This document shows positions 46,096 to 58,144 of a stretch of DNA of 64,000 bases, one piece after another (position 1 is the stretch's first letter; each line of letters starts with the position of its first letter). Location of the stretch: NCBI GenBank assembly GCA_010094025.1, contig ML991781.1, positions 62,001-126,000 of the forward strand, read 5' to 3'. The stretch is from Viridothelium virens. Lineage: Eukaryota; Ascomycota; Dothideomycetes; Trypetheliales; Trypetheliaceae. Under the pieces are notes generated by a model that saw only the letters and a program-made list of their open reading frames with translations, was not told the DNA's origin and ran no database searches. Position numbers and translations under genes: made by a program.

Positions 46096-47075
46096 TGGAT
46101 CTCCTGACGTGGACCCCGGATAGCTGTGAGAGAAGGACGAAGAAACGATCAGCAAAAAAAAAAAAATCACAGGAATAGTTACGTTGTCTTGAGTTTCTCT
46201 TATTCTAGGAACATAATCGCACATCATTCTACCGTGTAGAACGCTCTTCGATTCCATGAGACGTTCCGTGCAAATGACACACAAAGTCGGATGGATATGA
46301 AATGTCTTTAGCGAGATGCAGAATTTTTCTCAGCCGACGCGCAAGCAAGGTTCGCGGTCGCGGCGAATGCACGTCCCTGTGGCATGGCATGGTCCCCTCC
46401 CCTACCTACTCCTGCCACTTCCTGCTTGTCCTCAATACTTGAAACCTCAGCTTGGCTCTCGAAACATTTGCGCCCTGAGAGTAGGCTACTGGAATACTTG
46501 CTCGCTCCTGTGCTCTTCGCTCTCCCATGCCACTTCCCTCGTTTCCTCATAGTAAAAGCAACATACGGCAAGCAATGTTCAGTTCCTGCAAGCGGATTGC
46601 TTTACTGTCCTGTCGCCCTTTTTCTTTCCCAACTGCCGCGTATTCATCAGTTTATGGCATCTTTGCTCGCGGTAAGTATCATGAGATGGCTGAATTGCTG
46701 CACGAGAAATCTGATCTTCGTCATGTTTCAGACAGGTAAGTCAAACGTAAGGACTACAGGGAACGATCGCTCTGTCCTTCTGGCGAGCATGAGGGTAAAG
46801 AGCACTACTGGCATGCTTAATTTCCGGGCATTGATATACAAGTATTGGCGCGTGCTATCTGCTGGAAGCGTCAAGCGCGATATCTGCTTGGAGTCTACCC
46901 CTCAATCAGGCCTCCATCGCTTCCCCGCCTGTATCAACAAGCCGTTCCCATCCGCCTTTGCTACAGCAAGTTTGCGAACCTCTCATACACTCTTCGGACA
47001 TCCATATGAACTCTTCCCTTTCACCAATTTTCGTAGTCAAGTTATTTTGGAAAATATTGTGTCAAAGGGAAAAAG
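46096..47075. other. Intergenic region
   Basis: About 1 kb. A 13-base A tract follows the sulfotransferase-like gene (46155-46167). A 285-codon plus-strand frame overlaps the ADH start but looks non-coding. No gene recognised. Confidence 0.4.
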
Positions 47076-48411
47076 ATGGCAGCTCACGACAAGAATTTCG
47101 ATATCCCAAAGAGATACAAGGCGGTTGTATATGACAACCCTGGTACCATCAGCACCAAAATTGTGGAAATGGAAACTCCCGAACCAGGCCATGGAGAAGT
47201 CCTCGTGCGAATGTACGCCTCTGTCAGCCTTGGGTAAGTAGCATAGAGAGCGCTGACAAATGTGCAAGAACGCATTCTGGGTAGGTCCGTTGTGCAAACA
47301 TACTGGTAGTCATTGATCAATCTGCGGTAGTGTTTGTCATTCTGATCTCGCTGTTATGGTCGGTATTCAGCTTTCACACCATTATAGCGCTGTCCAATAC
47401 TGAAAAGAATACTAGGAAAATGCCTGGGTCGAGACAATGGGCATGCCTCCCACACCATTGGCTCAAATAGGAGGCCACGAAGGCGTTGGTGTGATCCATA
47501 GAATGGGCCCTGGTACTGAAAAAGCATCAGTCAAACTAGGAGATCGTGTCGGCATTAGACTAACGACGTCCGTCTGCGGATCCTGTGGTATGCCCATCGG
47601 CAGTATCGGACGCTTAGATCTAGTATGCTGACCTGGATGCAACGGTGAAGAAAAATGTCTCTCAGGTCTAGAAACTCGATGTCCTTCGCGCCAGACTGGT
47701 GGCATAAGAAAACCCGGTACCTTCCAACAGTACGTCGTCAGCTCCGCCTTCTACGTAACTCCAATTCCGGACGGTCTAGATCCCGTCATTGCGGCCCCGA
47801 TGTTATGTGCAGGAATTACCGTCTTTTCTGCCTTGAATCGCTGTGATACACGGCCTGGCCAATGGGTGGTTATCTCCGGAGCTGGAGGCGGGCTGGGACA
47901 TATTGCATGTCAGCTAGGATCGCGTGGCATGGCTTTTCGAATCATCGGAGTTGATCACGGCAGTAAAGAGGGCCTTGTACGGGAGAGCGGTGCGGAGGAG
48001 TTCATCGACGTAACCAAATTTGATGACAAGACTATTGCCGAGGAGGTGAAAAGGCTCACAGGAGGAAAAGGCGCAACCGCGGCTATCTCTTGCACGTCGA
48101 GCAATCGTGCGTATTCGCAAGCACTGAGTATGTTGACTGAGGGTGGGACTCTGGTCTGTGCAGGCGTTCCTGAGGGTACGCCACAGGAGATCAGTGGGGC
48201 CTTTCCATCGAACATGATCGGGAGATGTTTGACTATCAGAGGGGTGAGCATGGGTAACAAGAAGGATGCTATCGAGATAATGGATTTCGCCGCGAGGCGA
48301 GTGGTCAAACCACATTGCCAAGTTGAAAAGATGGAGAATTTGACTGCCGTCTTCAAGGAGATGTCGGAAGGTAAGCTCATGGGAAGGGTAGTTCTGGACC
48401 TACTGTCTTAA
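47076..48411 (+). CDS. Zinc-dependent alcohol dehydrogenase (fungal ADH I-like)
   Basis: Four exons: 47076-47233, 47331-47358, 47416-47587 and 47651-48411. Total 1119 nt, 372 aa. Catalytic zinc ligands appear in GVCHSDLAV (Cys) and GGHEGVGV (His-Glu). Intron 3 (47588-47650, CTGAC branch, GAAG acceptor) removes an in-frame TGA and restores the structural-zinc spacing C-x2-C-x2-C-x7-C as VCGSCEKCLSGLETRC. The GTFQQYVV block and the NAD-binding GAGGGLGH follow. Reduces or oxidises alcohols/aldehydes with NAD(H). The second exon is only 28 nt. Nearest relatives are expected to be tetrameric fungal ADHs. Apparently intact. Confidence 0.9.
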
Positions 48412-49419
48412 CAGCATAGAAACGGTTTGTGTACGATCACGGAGTATCAGACGCAAGACCTACTATCAAAGATCTTCCTGATTCTTTCTGGGATGAAGTC
48501 GCTTCGCCGTCGGAATTCTACTTCTAAGTTCTGTACCCTGGCTCTAATTCTGATCTCACGTTGCTACCAGGGCTATAAGTCAGAGCTTGAAGCTTCGTTA
48601 TTGAAGAATAGATCTAAAAGCTACTCTCATGTGACCAACCATCCCTGGAGTGAGTGAGACGCTTATAGATCTGAATCTTTTATTTCCCCTCTCAGTATTG
48701 GTATGAGCCTATCTCTTGCCTCCAAGGATACTACGCATGTAGTTGTGAATGAAACGGTCGCCGATTTCACCGTTGAGTTATATCACAATCCAAATTTGCT
48801 AATTATACCGCCTAGATCCTTTCATGTAGTCTTTATCCTATCCCATCATCTTCGCGACTCAATCAATAGCACCACTGCGCTATAGGTCATTGTATGTACG
48901 CTACACCAATACACTGTCAGAAAATGGCGAAAGGGCCGATACAAACTGGACAACGTACCTTTGAGCTGTTCTACTCCGTAGAGGCATCTTAGTCCGTTCT
49001 CCTTCGAGTCCAGCACATGCTTTCGTGATTCATATATAGAAAGAGACACAGTTACTCGGGAAAGTGAATTGCTCTACATTTGATTTTCTCAATGAATACT
49101 CTCAAAGAATGACTTGTGTGATAATGACAGTTTGTTGTGAGTCTGTATCGATAGTTCTAAAAGAACTGACTTTGATTTGCAAAGGCGTTCAAAAGAATGA
49201 AATAGACCGCGCTGATGAGGGGACAAGGATATACGCTAGCTCGTAAGCAAAAGATCTCCACGAAGCTATACGTGTTCGGTCACTCTCCGGTCCTGCACAA
49301 AGATGCTCCTCAAGCCCACATACACAACTCACATTGGAAGTGAGTGATGTCTCTTCTGGAATACCTTCATCAATAAGTATCGGCAGTCTTTTAAGATGTT
49401 GTGATCAACGTGACTGGCC
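48412..49419. other. Convergent intergenic region
   Basis: About 1 kb between the stops of ADH and the UbiA-like gene. AT-rich with short frames only; nothing recognised. Confidence 0.4.
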
Positions 49420-50384
49420 CTAAGAATCCTCCTGAATGCGATAAATGACCGGAAGCAAGTAGAGACTCATCATCCACAGACTCCACCATCTGAATGTGTT
49501 TTTATCTGCTTGTTGATTGCGCATATAGATGCAGCGATAGATGACATAGCAGCTCAAGGGCGCGCACGTAAATATGTTTGTAAGGTTAATTGACCAGAAC
49601 GCGATGCAAGCGCAGGACCAGAGAGCTATGCAGATGGCACTTATCCATCGGCAAAACGCGTCCCCTAAAATAAGTGGGACAGTGAGTCGTCCCCGCGCTC
49701 GGTCACCCTCTTGATCTTTCAAATCTTGAATGTGTGCAGTCGTGAGGATGGCACCGCCGATGATCGCGATCCAGAGGTAGCCTCCTTCCGTGATGACGGC
49801 TAGCTCAGGGTCTATCGCTATTTTAAGAGACCCATAGTTGCTAATTGAGTATGCGAGCACTATCATAAAGTCTCGCGTAAGCTCATCGCCGCCTCCCAGG
49901 TCGTTGTATAGCCAGTTGAGGATCACAACAAGTGCCGTCTCCCAGCCTACGCCCATGAGCATGTTCAGAACCAGAACTGTAGGTACGAGAACAAGCATTG
50001 CTCGGCGTGCCTGATCTGGTGTGACTTTTCCAGAAGCGATTGCTCGCCATGGCTTGTTGACACTGTCTTCCTTTATGGATTCGGGGAGTCGTTGGTTTGC
50101 GAGGGTCCAGACCAACATATTGGACCAGTTGTACAGGAGGGCTAGGGGTGCTCGAGCCAGAACATCCGTGAAAGAGGGATTCGCGTGACTTGTAAGTTGG
50201 AGACCTGACAAGGCCGAGAAAACGCCGAACATGGTACATGGGATTATGATACTAGGGAGGTCGGCTTTGGTGAAGAGCCAGAAGATGGAAAGGAGTTCCA
50301 TCGCCTGGGAACAGCAGTGAGCCACCTGTATGGAGTGAGACTCTTCTTGGCATTTTACTATGAGTCTGTGGTACTTACGGCCAT
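49420..50384 (-). CDS. UbiA-superfamily membrane protein (prenyltransferase or terpene cyclase-like)
   Basis: Two exons on the minus strand: 50384-50379 (ATG GCC) and 50304-49420. Total 297 codons, 296 aa. The 74 bp intron (GTAAGT..TTCCCAG) leaves only two codons in the first exon. A longer uninterrupted frame to 50601 exists, but the perfect donor/acceptor and family-typical length favour this model. About eight membrane helices. Motif 1 is NWLYNDLGGGDELTRD and motif 2 is HIQDLKDQEGDRARGRLTVPL, the two aspartate-rich sites of UbiA enzymes that bind prenyl diphosphate through Mg2+. Motif 1 has non-standard spacing (N-D-x4-D-x4-D), as I recall for fungal UbiA-like proteins linked to terpenoid chemistry. 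Convergent with the ADH gene. Confidence 0.85.
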
Positions 50385-50680
50385 GATGAAGAATGTTGAT
50401 TGCAATAACTATGCCGAGATTCTTTATACGACTGAGAAAAAAGTAGGGGGGGTCCAAAGTTCCTCGACTTAGATAGTAACAGCAGTAAAACAAAGTCTTG
50501 TATATTATGCTCTTAGATTGCAAAGTGTATTCGCAGAGGGAAAAGAAGTCTGAGCTGAGCAGAAATCTGTTGGAGTGAAACAAAATGGTAGATGAGGCCA
50601 TCTTCTTGGCATTTTATATAGAGAAACGTCCATCCAGGACTGGAGTGCTGATGAAAGAAAAGTACTTTTCTTGCAGCGAT

Positions 50681-50818
50681 TGAGAGTTCCTCGGAAGAAC
50701 CTCTCAGCTCGCGACCATTTTACAGATACGGTGTGGATTGCATGCGGTCGAGAGTTCCTCGTGAGAGCATCTCAGCTCGCGACCATTCTACAAATACGGT
50801 GTGGATTGCATGCGAGTT
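50681..50818. repeat. Two-unit tandem repeat of about 69 bp
   Basis: Adjacent direct units at about 50682-50749 and 50750-50818. Both contain GAGAGTTCCTCG, ATCTCAGCTCGCGACCATT (CTCTCAG in unit 1) and ATACGGTGTGGATTGCATGC. They lie about 300 bp upstream of the UbiA-like start codon, in its presumed promoter. Roughly 88-90 percent identical by eye. Confidence 0.8.
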
Positions 50819-53800
50819 CTCTAACAGTCAAATTGGACCCTCTGTCTTGTAATCTCAAGTTTCGACTTAACCTCAGATGACAGCTGGAATAGGCCGCACC
50901 GACGTCTACGATGATGCAGATCAGCTGCAGACATTATCGTAGTCTGACGTGGTGAGCTTCCGACGGTGGAACAAACCTCGAAATCGCAATATACGCGATT
51001 GTAGTACTCTATAGCACTATTTGTACAGCCAAGGATATGGAATGCACAAAATTCATTGGCCGAGTATCAGAAGGGAGTATTTCTCGAATAATCAGAGTGG
51101 AGACTGGGTCAGTACATGTGACACTTACTGAGCCTCTTGGGAGGCAACTGACGTGGCCCCCTCCCACTCATGTTACTCGCTGAGAGTTACTCTTTACGTC
51201 AATTCTCGGAAAATTTGTAACGAATCTAATCTCACAGCAACGAAATTCATCAGATCGCGAAAATGTTCCTTGTACAGATTTTTCTGGGCACGCGCCTGAT
51301 AAAATCAGCCGCACACACAAATCTGTTTTCTTCCATTAGCTTCCTTCCAATAAATAGAGAAGTCAATTTTTCAAAAATTGGTACAAAAATAATCTGTAGC
51401 TTAAGGTATTTTTTAATATAAATATCGTCTCATAAAGTGTGGTTGTTGTAGTAGAGTAATCTTTGATCAAAACCAACCTGCTGGTACGTAGAGTACGATA
51501 GAGTACAGCTACTCTGATCTGGCGAGGTACCCGCCCATCTGTGTATGCGGCTTCATGGGTTAAGAGCGTGCTGGGTTCGAGAGGAAGTCGGTCCGAAGGC
51601 GGGACCTCATTCATCATCCGCCACTTGCCTCTAGCGCGACATTGGTACCCACAGCTAGTCGTCGCTGGCTCAAGACCATAGGTGGATAGCGTCCTTGTCG
51701 CGTCAAAATTTGCGGACGCGGAGCCGCAGTGCCCCTGTGCTTACAGTGCTTACTTGATATAGTACCCTGGAAAGCGCCCAGTCTTTCAAAGAGCCTCAAG
51801 TTCGAAGAGCCTCTGGCGCCTGGGTTGGACACAGCTGATGGGGGCTTGGACAGCATTTGGTCTCGATAAGACGTGCTGCATATCCTATCCTACGAAACTT
51901 ACTTGCCAAAAGCGGGTCACTTCTCACCGACCTTTATGTTGTGGGTCAGTCTTCTCCACACGACCAACGAGGCCGAGTCCTGTTCTAGAAGTCTGCCAAA
52001 GGTTTGACAAGCATGAAGTTGGGACGACGGCTATCGGCGAAGGCCGCGAGAGTCTCGGTACGGAATACTGTGGAAGAGATGGCTGCGTGACTTTGCCCTA
52101 TGCCTATTATGCTATAATGCATATAGGAAGGAGAGGCTCAAAGGGATACGAATGCGTGGGTGCAGGCTGGGGCAACGAAAAGCAGTCTGCATCATCGCAT
52201 CCAATATTGGGTCTGGTTCTCTGTATCAGAAACCGTGTGCTCGTTTTAGATTAAACTTCCCAGTACTCGCCCTCGACTGTTAGGGTTCATTTGCTTCGGA
52301 CTGTGGGGGTTTTCCGCGACTCCATCGTTTGTCAATCCACGCACCAGATTTAGAGCATCACTACGTTGCTGCGCAGTAGCCCAAAGAGGGCCAGCGAGTA
52401 TTGGTAGTATCAGTGAAAAATAGCTTGTTATCCTTGCTGGTATAAGTCTCGGCCTCCAATGGATGAGATAGATGCGCAGGTACTTTACTGAGTGCAACGC
52501 TAGAGCCAGATGGCTGCGATCAACCGGCGTTGGTGGTACGACTGCGTACGGCGTCAGTGACATGCCGCATTTGAGTCTGTTTGGATGTGAACTAGACTAG
52601 GGCACCCCCCAGTGCGTTTCGGCAGTCCATGTTTGACGCTGGTGTCTGAATCTCCCCTAGTTTTGGCCCAGATTTTCCACAAAAGTCTCTCTTGGTTGTT
52701 CATTTCGCGTGTGACCTCCTGGCGTCCGATTGTTGGAAGAATTTCCCCATCACCCACTCGAGTCTAGCTTGTCCCTTTCTTGGCTTGATTAGCACAAGAA
52801 GCCGTACAAAGTATTCAGCGCAGAAACTGAAGAGAATTGGTGAGGTCTATCGACCCAAGCAGGATGCTACTGTCGGCTAAGCCAAGCGAAGCAGCTAACA
52901 GTCAAGAGGAATGAAACTGATGCACAGCTTTGACAGCAAAACGAAGACAAATATGACCTACACGGTTAGGTTTCCACTCTGATAGGGAAGTCGAGGAGTG
53001 TACGCTGCATGGCCAGCGAAGACTTGGTGTTTCCGCTCATGTCGAATCTTTCCTCATGTCGAATCTTTCCGGTAATGCGCAAGCGACAGTATGACCATTG
53101 TATAACCTCGTCTGAGAGAGAGATGTTTTTGCTGCTAAGGTTTCGTTCAAGTGACTGGAGTTAGGTAGCCTGGTTGTGTCGACAGTGTGAATGGTGTCCG
53201 GTCAAAATTTCTCGGGCAAAGGTTAAGTCCACGACCACAACAAAGCGTTTCCGAATGAGGGAAGTGGAGCGAGTTTCCCTTCCAAAGGTTGCGGTCACGT
53301 GAACGGACATCGCCTGAGATTGGTCCGAGGTACTCCGTGATGAAAGACAGTTCTTGTTCTCGATACTTGATGTGATCATATCAATTACTCTGAAGTCGAG
53401 ACACCGATATTACTCTACCCTGCTATTCTCTAATTTCATCGTCTCCCAAGGATTGGTGAAGGTTCTAGCGTTCTGCCACCTGCAACGATGACTCAGATAT
53501 GGAGCTCTTTGCGTGCACGATAACGATGTTATCTCCAATGAACACAGCATCTCTCCTGGCTAGCAATGTAATCCAATACTCCTCGAGCAATGACATTTGC
53601 CTCTATCGCATTGGAGTTGTCGAAGCCGTCGATTCAAGGAATCCAACATTGTGGGTCGTCAAAGTCCCTTAAAATACCTCAAATTCCCTCAAGTTTGCCC
53701 ATTGCTGCAGCAGCCTACAGCAAAGCTGGATCTCAATCGCACGACCTTCGCGATATCTTCGAAGGCTGACTCTGCCAACCAGGTTTATGCTGGAAAGGAT

Positions 53801-55722
53801 GTGCGACGGAGTGAAATTCCAAGGCTGAACACCGTTGTTCTCAACGGCAGCTCTTTCCGTAGTCCCAGACGCAAATGGTTCTCGTGGCCTTATAGAACTC
53901 CTTGGATAGCCCGCCCCAGCGACGGAAGGTATGATCTCCTAAAAGCGGCGTCTCTGTCAGCTTCCCTGCTGACACTACTTGAGATAATAGTTATCATTAA
54001 TAATAAACCAGCTCTTGCGCAACAACAGCTCGTTGGCCGCTGTGCCACTCGCTGCCACCGAACGCATCAGTATTAGCGTTGTCTATGCGGGCCGATGCGG
54101 ACCGATTCTATGGGAACATCTTTTCGAATCACCGGGAGGGTGAAGAGCGTCGAATTCGAGTACCCCGAAATGACTTACGCTCCTTTAGAAACCACCGGCA
54201 TCACTAAAGATGCCCAAATAGATACGATACTCTGGCCTGAAGTCTTGCTGCGGCTGGCAGCCATCACAACGCATTCGTAATGCTGGCCATTAAGCTCATG
54301 CAGGTGTTCATGACGTACTGAATTCCAAGACTGGATCGGCCGTGGATCAACGCCTCAGAACAGACGCTATGTCGCATAGGTAAGCTCATGGCAGTGTTAC
54401 CGTGGAGGCCCATTAAACTCTCTACTATAGACAATAAGTATGCGACACTGGACACAAGCAGAGCTCGCTAGACTTTTCGAAATCCCTTACGGCGAATGCA
54501 AAATTCGCCAACATGAGATGCTGTGTTGAACTTAGAGATCATTGTGCACCAAGATTGACTTACATCCGCTTTGAAGTGATCCGACATACCAACCGGTCAA
54601 CGCTCGTTTGAATACATGGGTTGATCCAAAACCTGTATAGACCGAGCGGCGAATGATTTGGAGACGTCCGCAGCAACACTATGTTCTAGGGCGTAAACGC
54701 ATGGAAAAAGAGGTCTGGGGATTTTACATGTCCGCAAAGCCAGCTTTAGCTGAGCGGGCGAGCAGAAAGCCTGCAAATTTCTTGACTAATCCATTCTTAT
54801 ATTCATGATATCCAAAAGCTTGATGTTATTTGGTTGCAGGCATTCCATAGAACCTCCGAGCGTTGAACGTCTTAGTCCTTCAGAAAATGGTGAATGAACA
54901 ATGTTAATTGTAAAACCACAGGAGCCAGTGGCATACTGTCAACAGAGAGTCTCAGCCGTTATTATTTGAAATAATTGATTTAGAGGTTCGGTAGATCAAC
55001 GCTGATCTCCACCGAGGCACAGACCATCAGTTAACGGCCTCCGTACTGGGGATAGCGGCGGCAGCTAATGCAGGACAGCAAAGCTTAGATGAACAATGAT
55101 GACATTTCACGTTGATCGTCTTCATCATTTTCATCGTTCTAATTTCCGACACGGCGCGGATGTCCCTTCTGATTGTCTACAGCCGTTGCCGAGCTCTTTC
55201 ATTGGCAAAGCTGCGACAAGGCATCAAATTGATTCCGATATGGTCATTACACCGGAATTCGTCACATTCCTTCTTCTTGCTGCCTCTTTTGTTGATTGAT
55301 TGTTAACCCCACTCTCGTCATGGCCCCCAAATCCCCCAATTGTACTTTGTACCTGCGAAAGGTCCCCATTTCTATTTTCCTAGCCTCTAGATTATATGCC
55401 GCAATCCCTACACCTTGATTATGACCACGCCACATGCTACAGGATCCAACCCTGTCCCGCCAGCTACCCAAAAGCTCGGCCCGATTAGGTACTAGACTTT
55501 ACGGAAACCCGGAATCAAGACGCCGTCTAAGAGTTCGCCATTTCCTGGTGCTTGGAAAAGTCATCCTGACGCTATGGTACCAACATGCGGAAGCTCGGTC
55601 GAATAGCGCTTGGAGACATTTATAATCCAAAGCTCCGATTATGGAGATGGGCTGATACTACCGTGCTGCTACGAGTTCTCTCCTTCTCTCCATTGAAGTC
55701 ATAACCTTCTTTTCAACCAAGC
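50819..55722. other. Gene-poor region of about 4.9 kb
   Basis: No gene recognised on either strand. Frames are short and overlapping; the longest (53597-54076, 159 codons, plus strand) has no recognisable family. A 17 bp tandem (CTCATGTCGAATCTTTC, 53037-53070) and AT-rich patches (51370-51430) occur. This may be an old transposon graveyard, but I can name no element. Confidence 0.4.
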
Positions 55723-57074
55723 ATGACAATCATGAGTCTACTTACACTTCTGGCCCTCACTTTGGGTACTACTACCGCGCGAAAATGCCAAAATATAACT
55801 GTACCCATCGACATCTCCGCCAGAGTGGGAATATTTAATATCCAAGCTCCCGCGTCTGATATTGATACGACCAATTTCTTCCTCAACGACACTCAACAGG
55901 GCCACAACTTCACCCAGGAAATCCTTGAGGGAGTACGTGTCCTTCAAGCCTCACACATATCATTTCAGTGCTAACGTACTGGTCAGTATCGTACCATATC
56001 AGGCAAATACAATCTAGCAGCTACTTATTGCGCTCCTGATAGCGGCCACGGAAAAGTAGCGCAGGTTCTCACTCATGGAATTGGATTTGACCGGAGGTAA
56101 AAACTCAGCTTTCTTCTGTCCCTGGTCTTGGTCAAACTGTCAAAAATCAGCATGGTTCTCGTAGACTTTGCTAACTAATGTCACATCAACAGCTATTGGG
56201 ATCTCTCCTACAACAACTACAACTACAGTTATGTTGAGACGGCAGTGGACCAGTACGACTTTTCAACGGTAACGTGGGATCGTCTCGGTATCGGTATGTC
56301 GTCGCATGGCGACCCTGTCTCAGCGATCCAGGAGCCCCTTGAAGAAGCCGCCCTCCATGCACTCACCAAAATGACCCGCAATGGCGAGCTGCCCGGCATC
56401 GACTGCAAATTTGATAAGGTCGTTCATGTCGGCCACTCATTTGGCTCCGTCATAAGCTACTCGCTGACGCGAGACTACCCAACCGCATCCGACGGTCTCA
56501 TCTTGACAGGCTTCAGCGGCAACGCGACCTTCCTCGCGTACTTCGCACTGGGTGGCAACTTCGTCTTGGCAAATACGATACCGCACTTGTCCGCCTACCC
56601 GGCTGGCTACTTTGCTGCGGGTGATGCGTCGGGCGTGCAGACGAACTTTTTCGCGCCAGGCGATTTCGATCCGAATATCTTGGAGCTTGGGTTCCAGACA
56701 CAACAGCCGGTGACGGCGGGCGAGATATTGACGATTGCGGCCAGTGGTGTGAACCATTTTGCTGGACCCGTGATTGTCATCACTGGTGGTAAGTGTCTCT
56801 TATCGTTTGATCTACAGGACGTCTTGTCCTTGAAGACTAAGCGGACTGACTCGAGATCGCAGAGCGTGACGTGCCCTTCTGCGGAGGCGACTGTCTTGCC
56901 ACTGGGAATCCCGCATTACCGAACATCCCAGATGATGTCAAGCCAGATTTCCCAAACGCCAGCGTGTTTAAGACCTTCATCGTCCCTGCATCTGGGCACG
57001 GGTTGAACTTGGAATACTCGCACAAGACGACGTATCACGTTGCGCAGCAGTTTCTCAACGAGAACGGGTTGTAA
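55723..57074 (+). CDS. Secreted alpha/beta hydrolase
   Basis: Four exons: 55723-55932, 55987-56096, 56193-56788 and 56863-57074. Total 1128 nt, 375 aa. Starts with a signal peptide (MTIMSLLTLLALTLGTTTAR; a second ATG nine bases on is possible). The core shows HGIGFDRSYWDLSYNNYNY (oxyanion side), TWDRLGIGMSSHG, the nucleophile elbow G-H-S-F-G-S (Ser about residue 189), and near the end ASGHGLNLEYS supplying the histidine. Introns 2 and 3 restore FDRSYW and ITGERDVPFCGGDC. Such fungal proteins are secreted esterase/lipase-like hydrolases; substrate unknown. Intact, in contrast to the broken hydrolase at 22882. Confidence 0.88.
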
Positions 57075-57649
57075 ACGAAGCGCAGAGTCTAGCGAGTACG
57101 ACATCTTCCGTAAATGGATTGTAGATTGTTAAGATTGAGTCGAAATATGGCGTTCTGCAGTGCGACCTTGGTCGTACTTGATTGATCACATTTTTAGATG
57201 AGGGAACTCTCAGGAGGAACGCTAATTACGCCCGTGTGCTTCACATAAATTAGCAGCGATCCATATTTACGAATAAGTCTACTCGATTAGATTTGCTGAT
57301 TCTAGTTGGACGTCCAATGGATTGCATTTGGCCAATGCTATTTCGATATACAGATCAATGTCCGCTCCATTTAGGATTGGCGATTACCAAGATGGGCTGA
57401 CCCAATTCTTTCGGTGTTGCATCTCTGCATGGTTTATATTTGTTCTTCTCCCCTTTACATATCGGTAGATTCGTTCCTTCGGCCTCAATTTGTTTGGCTT
57501 TGTAGTGACTGAAGCCGCCTTGTACTGCGATTCTGGAAGATAGCGAGGCCAAATTTGGTGCCATAATGCCGAGGAGAAACCAAAGTAATGGGAAAAACCG
57601 AGGACTTAAGCTGACATCGGTTCCATGTGATCGGTGTGCTGTAGTTAGA
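57075..57649. other. Convergent intergenic region
   Basis: About 0.57 kb. A minus-strand frame (57699-57355) overlaps the end of the next gene in another frame; it could be an alternative 3' exon of that gene (a CTAATCTAACTACAG acceptor lies at about 57636-57650), but I cannot confirm this. Confidence 0.35.
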
Positions 57650-58144
57650 TTAGAAATAAACAAGCATCGGTAAGTCAAACCAAAAAGTGAATTCCGCACC
57701 TGTCCACAACTCCATGAGGTCAGCTTCTATCTTTCTTACTTCTTCCCAAGATTTTCCCCCTTGTTCTACAGATTTCGCCGCTTCGAGTAATGAGTTCTTC
57801 TCAGATTCGCTCATTGGTGACAGGTATTCAATATAACCATTCTTGACGGCATTTAAAAAGAGGGCAGTCTGCTCTTCGAAGGAGAATTCACGATTCAAAG
57901 TCTACATTTATCAGCCTTCTCATTAGATTGCCGGGGTAATTTTCTTTGTTACATTATTGTATTGACGAAGTTTATCCTCAGTCCAGCCAGCAAAGCATCC
58001 AGGGATTTTTTGGTTCTGAAAAGACTGGACTAGTGCTTTTTGATCATCTGTAGAAATAGCGAGCTTTCTATTTTGATTGGTGGAGCCCGTGAAGACTGGT
58101 AGTATAGCTATAAAGCCAAGGGTGATAAGACTCAGGATCCTCAT
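57650..58144 (-). CDS. Small secreted protein, unknown function
   Basis: Two exons on the minus strand: 58144-57953 and 57901-57650. Total 444 nt, 147 aa. The intron (GTAACA..AATGTAG, 51 bp) joins RQYNN to TLNREFSFEEQTALF in frame. Signal peptide MRILSLITLGFIAILPVFTGS. The mature part is mostly amphipathic helix (SESEKNSLLEAAKSVEQGG, VRKIEADLMELW) with a single Cys (IPGCFAGW). No family recognised. Small secreted proteins of this size are often called effector candidates in plant-associated fungi, but the low cysteine count is not typical. The last codons are uncertain because a further intron could replace the end FWFDLPMLVYF. Confidence 0.55.

Noticed and set aside
46384-47241. 285-codon plus-strand frame overlapping the ADH start
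   Set aside because: It overlaps the well-supported ADH first exon in another frame and shows no family-like blocks.
47629-47631. Apparent in-frame TGA in the ADH
   Set aside because: Removed by the 47588-47650 intron, which also restores the four-cysteine zinc loop.
49420-50601. 393 aa start for the UbiA-like protein
   Set aside because: The extra N-terminus reads through a clear 74 bp intron; the spliced start at 50384 gives the usual family length.
53597-54076. 159-codon plus-strand frame in the gene-poor region
   Set aside because: No recognisable domain or signal peptide, and the overlap with other short frames suggests chance.
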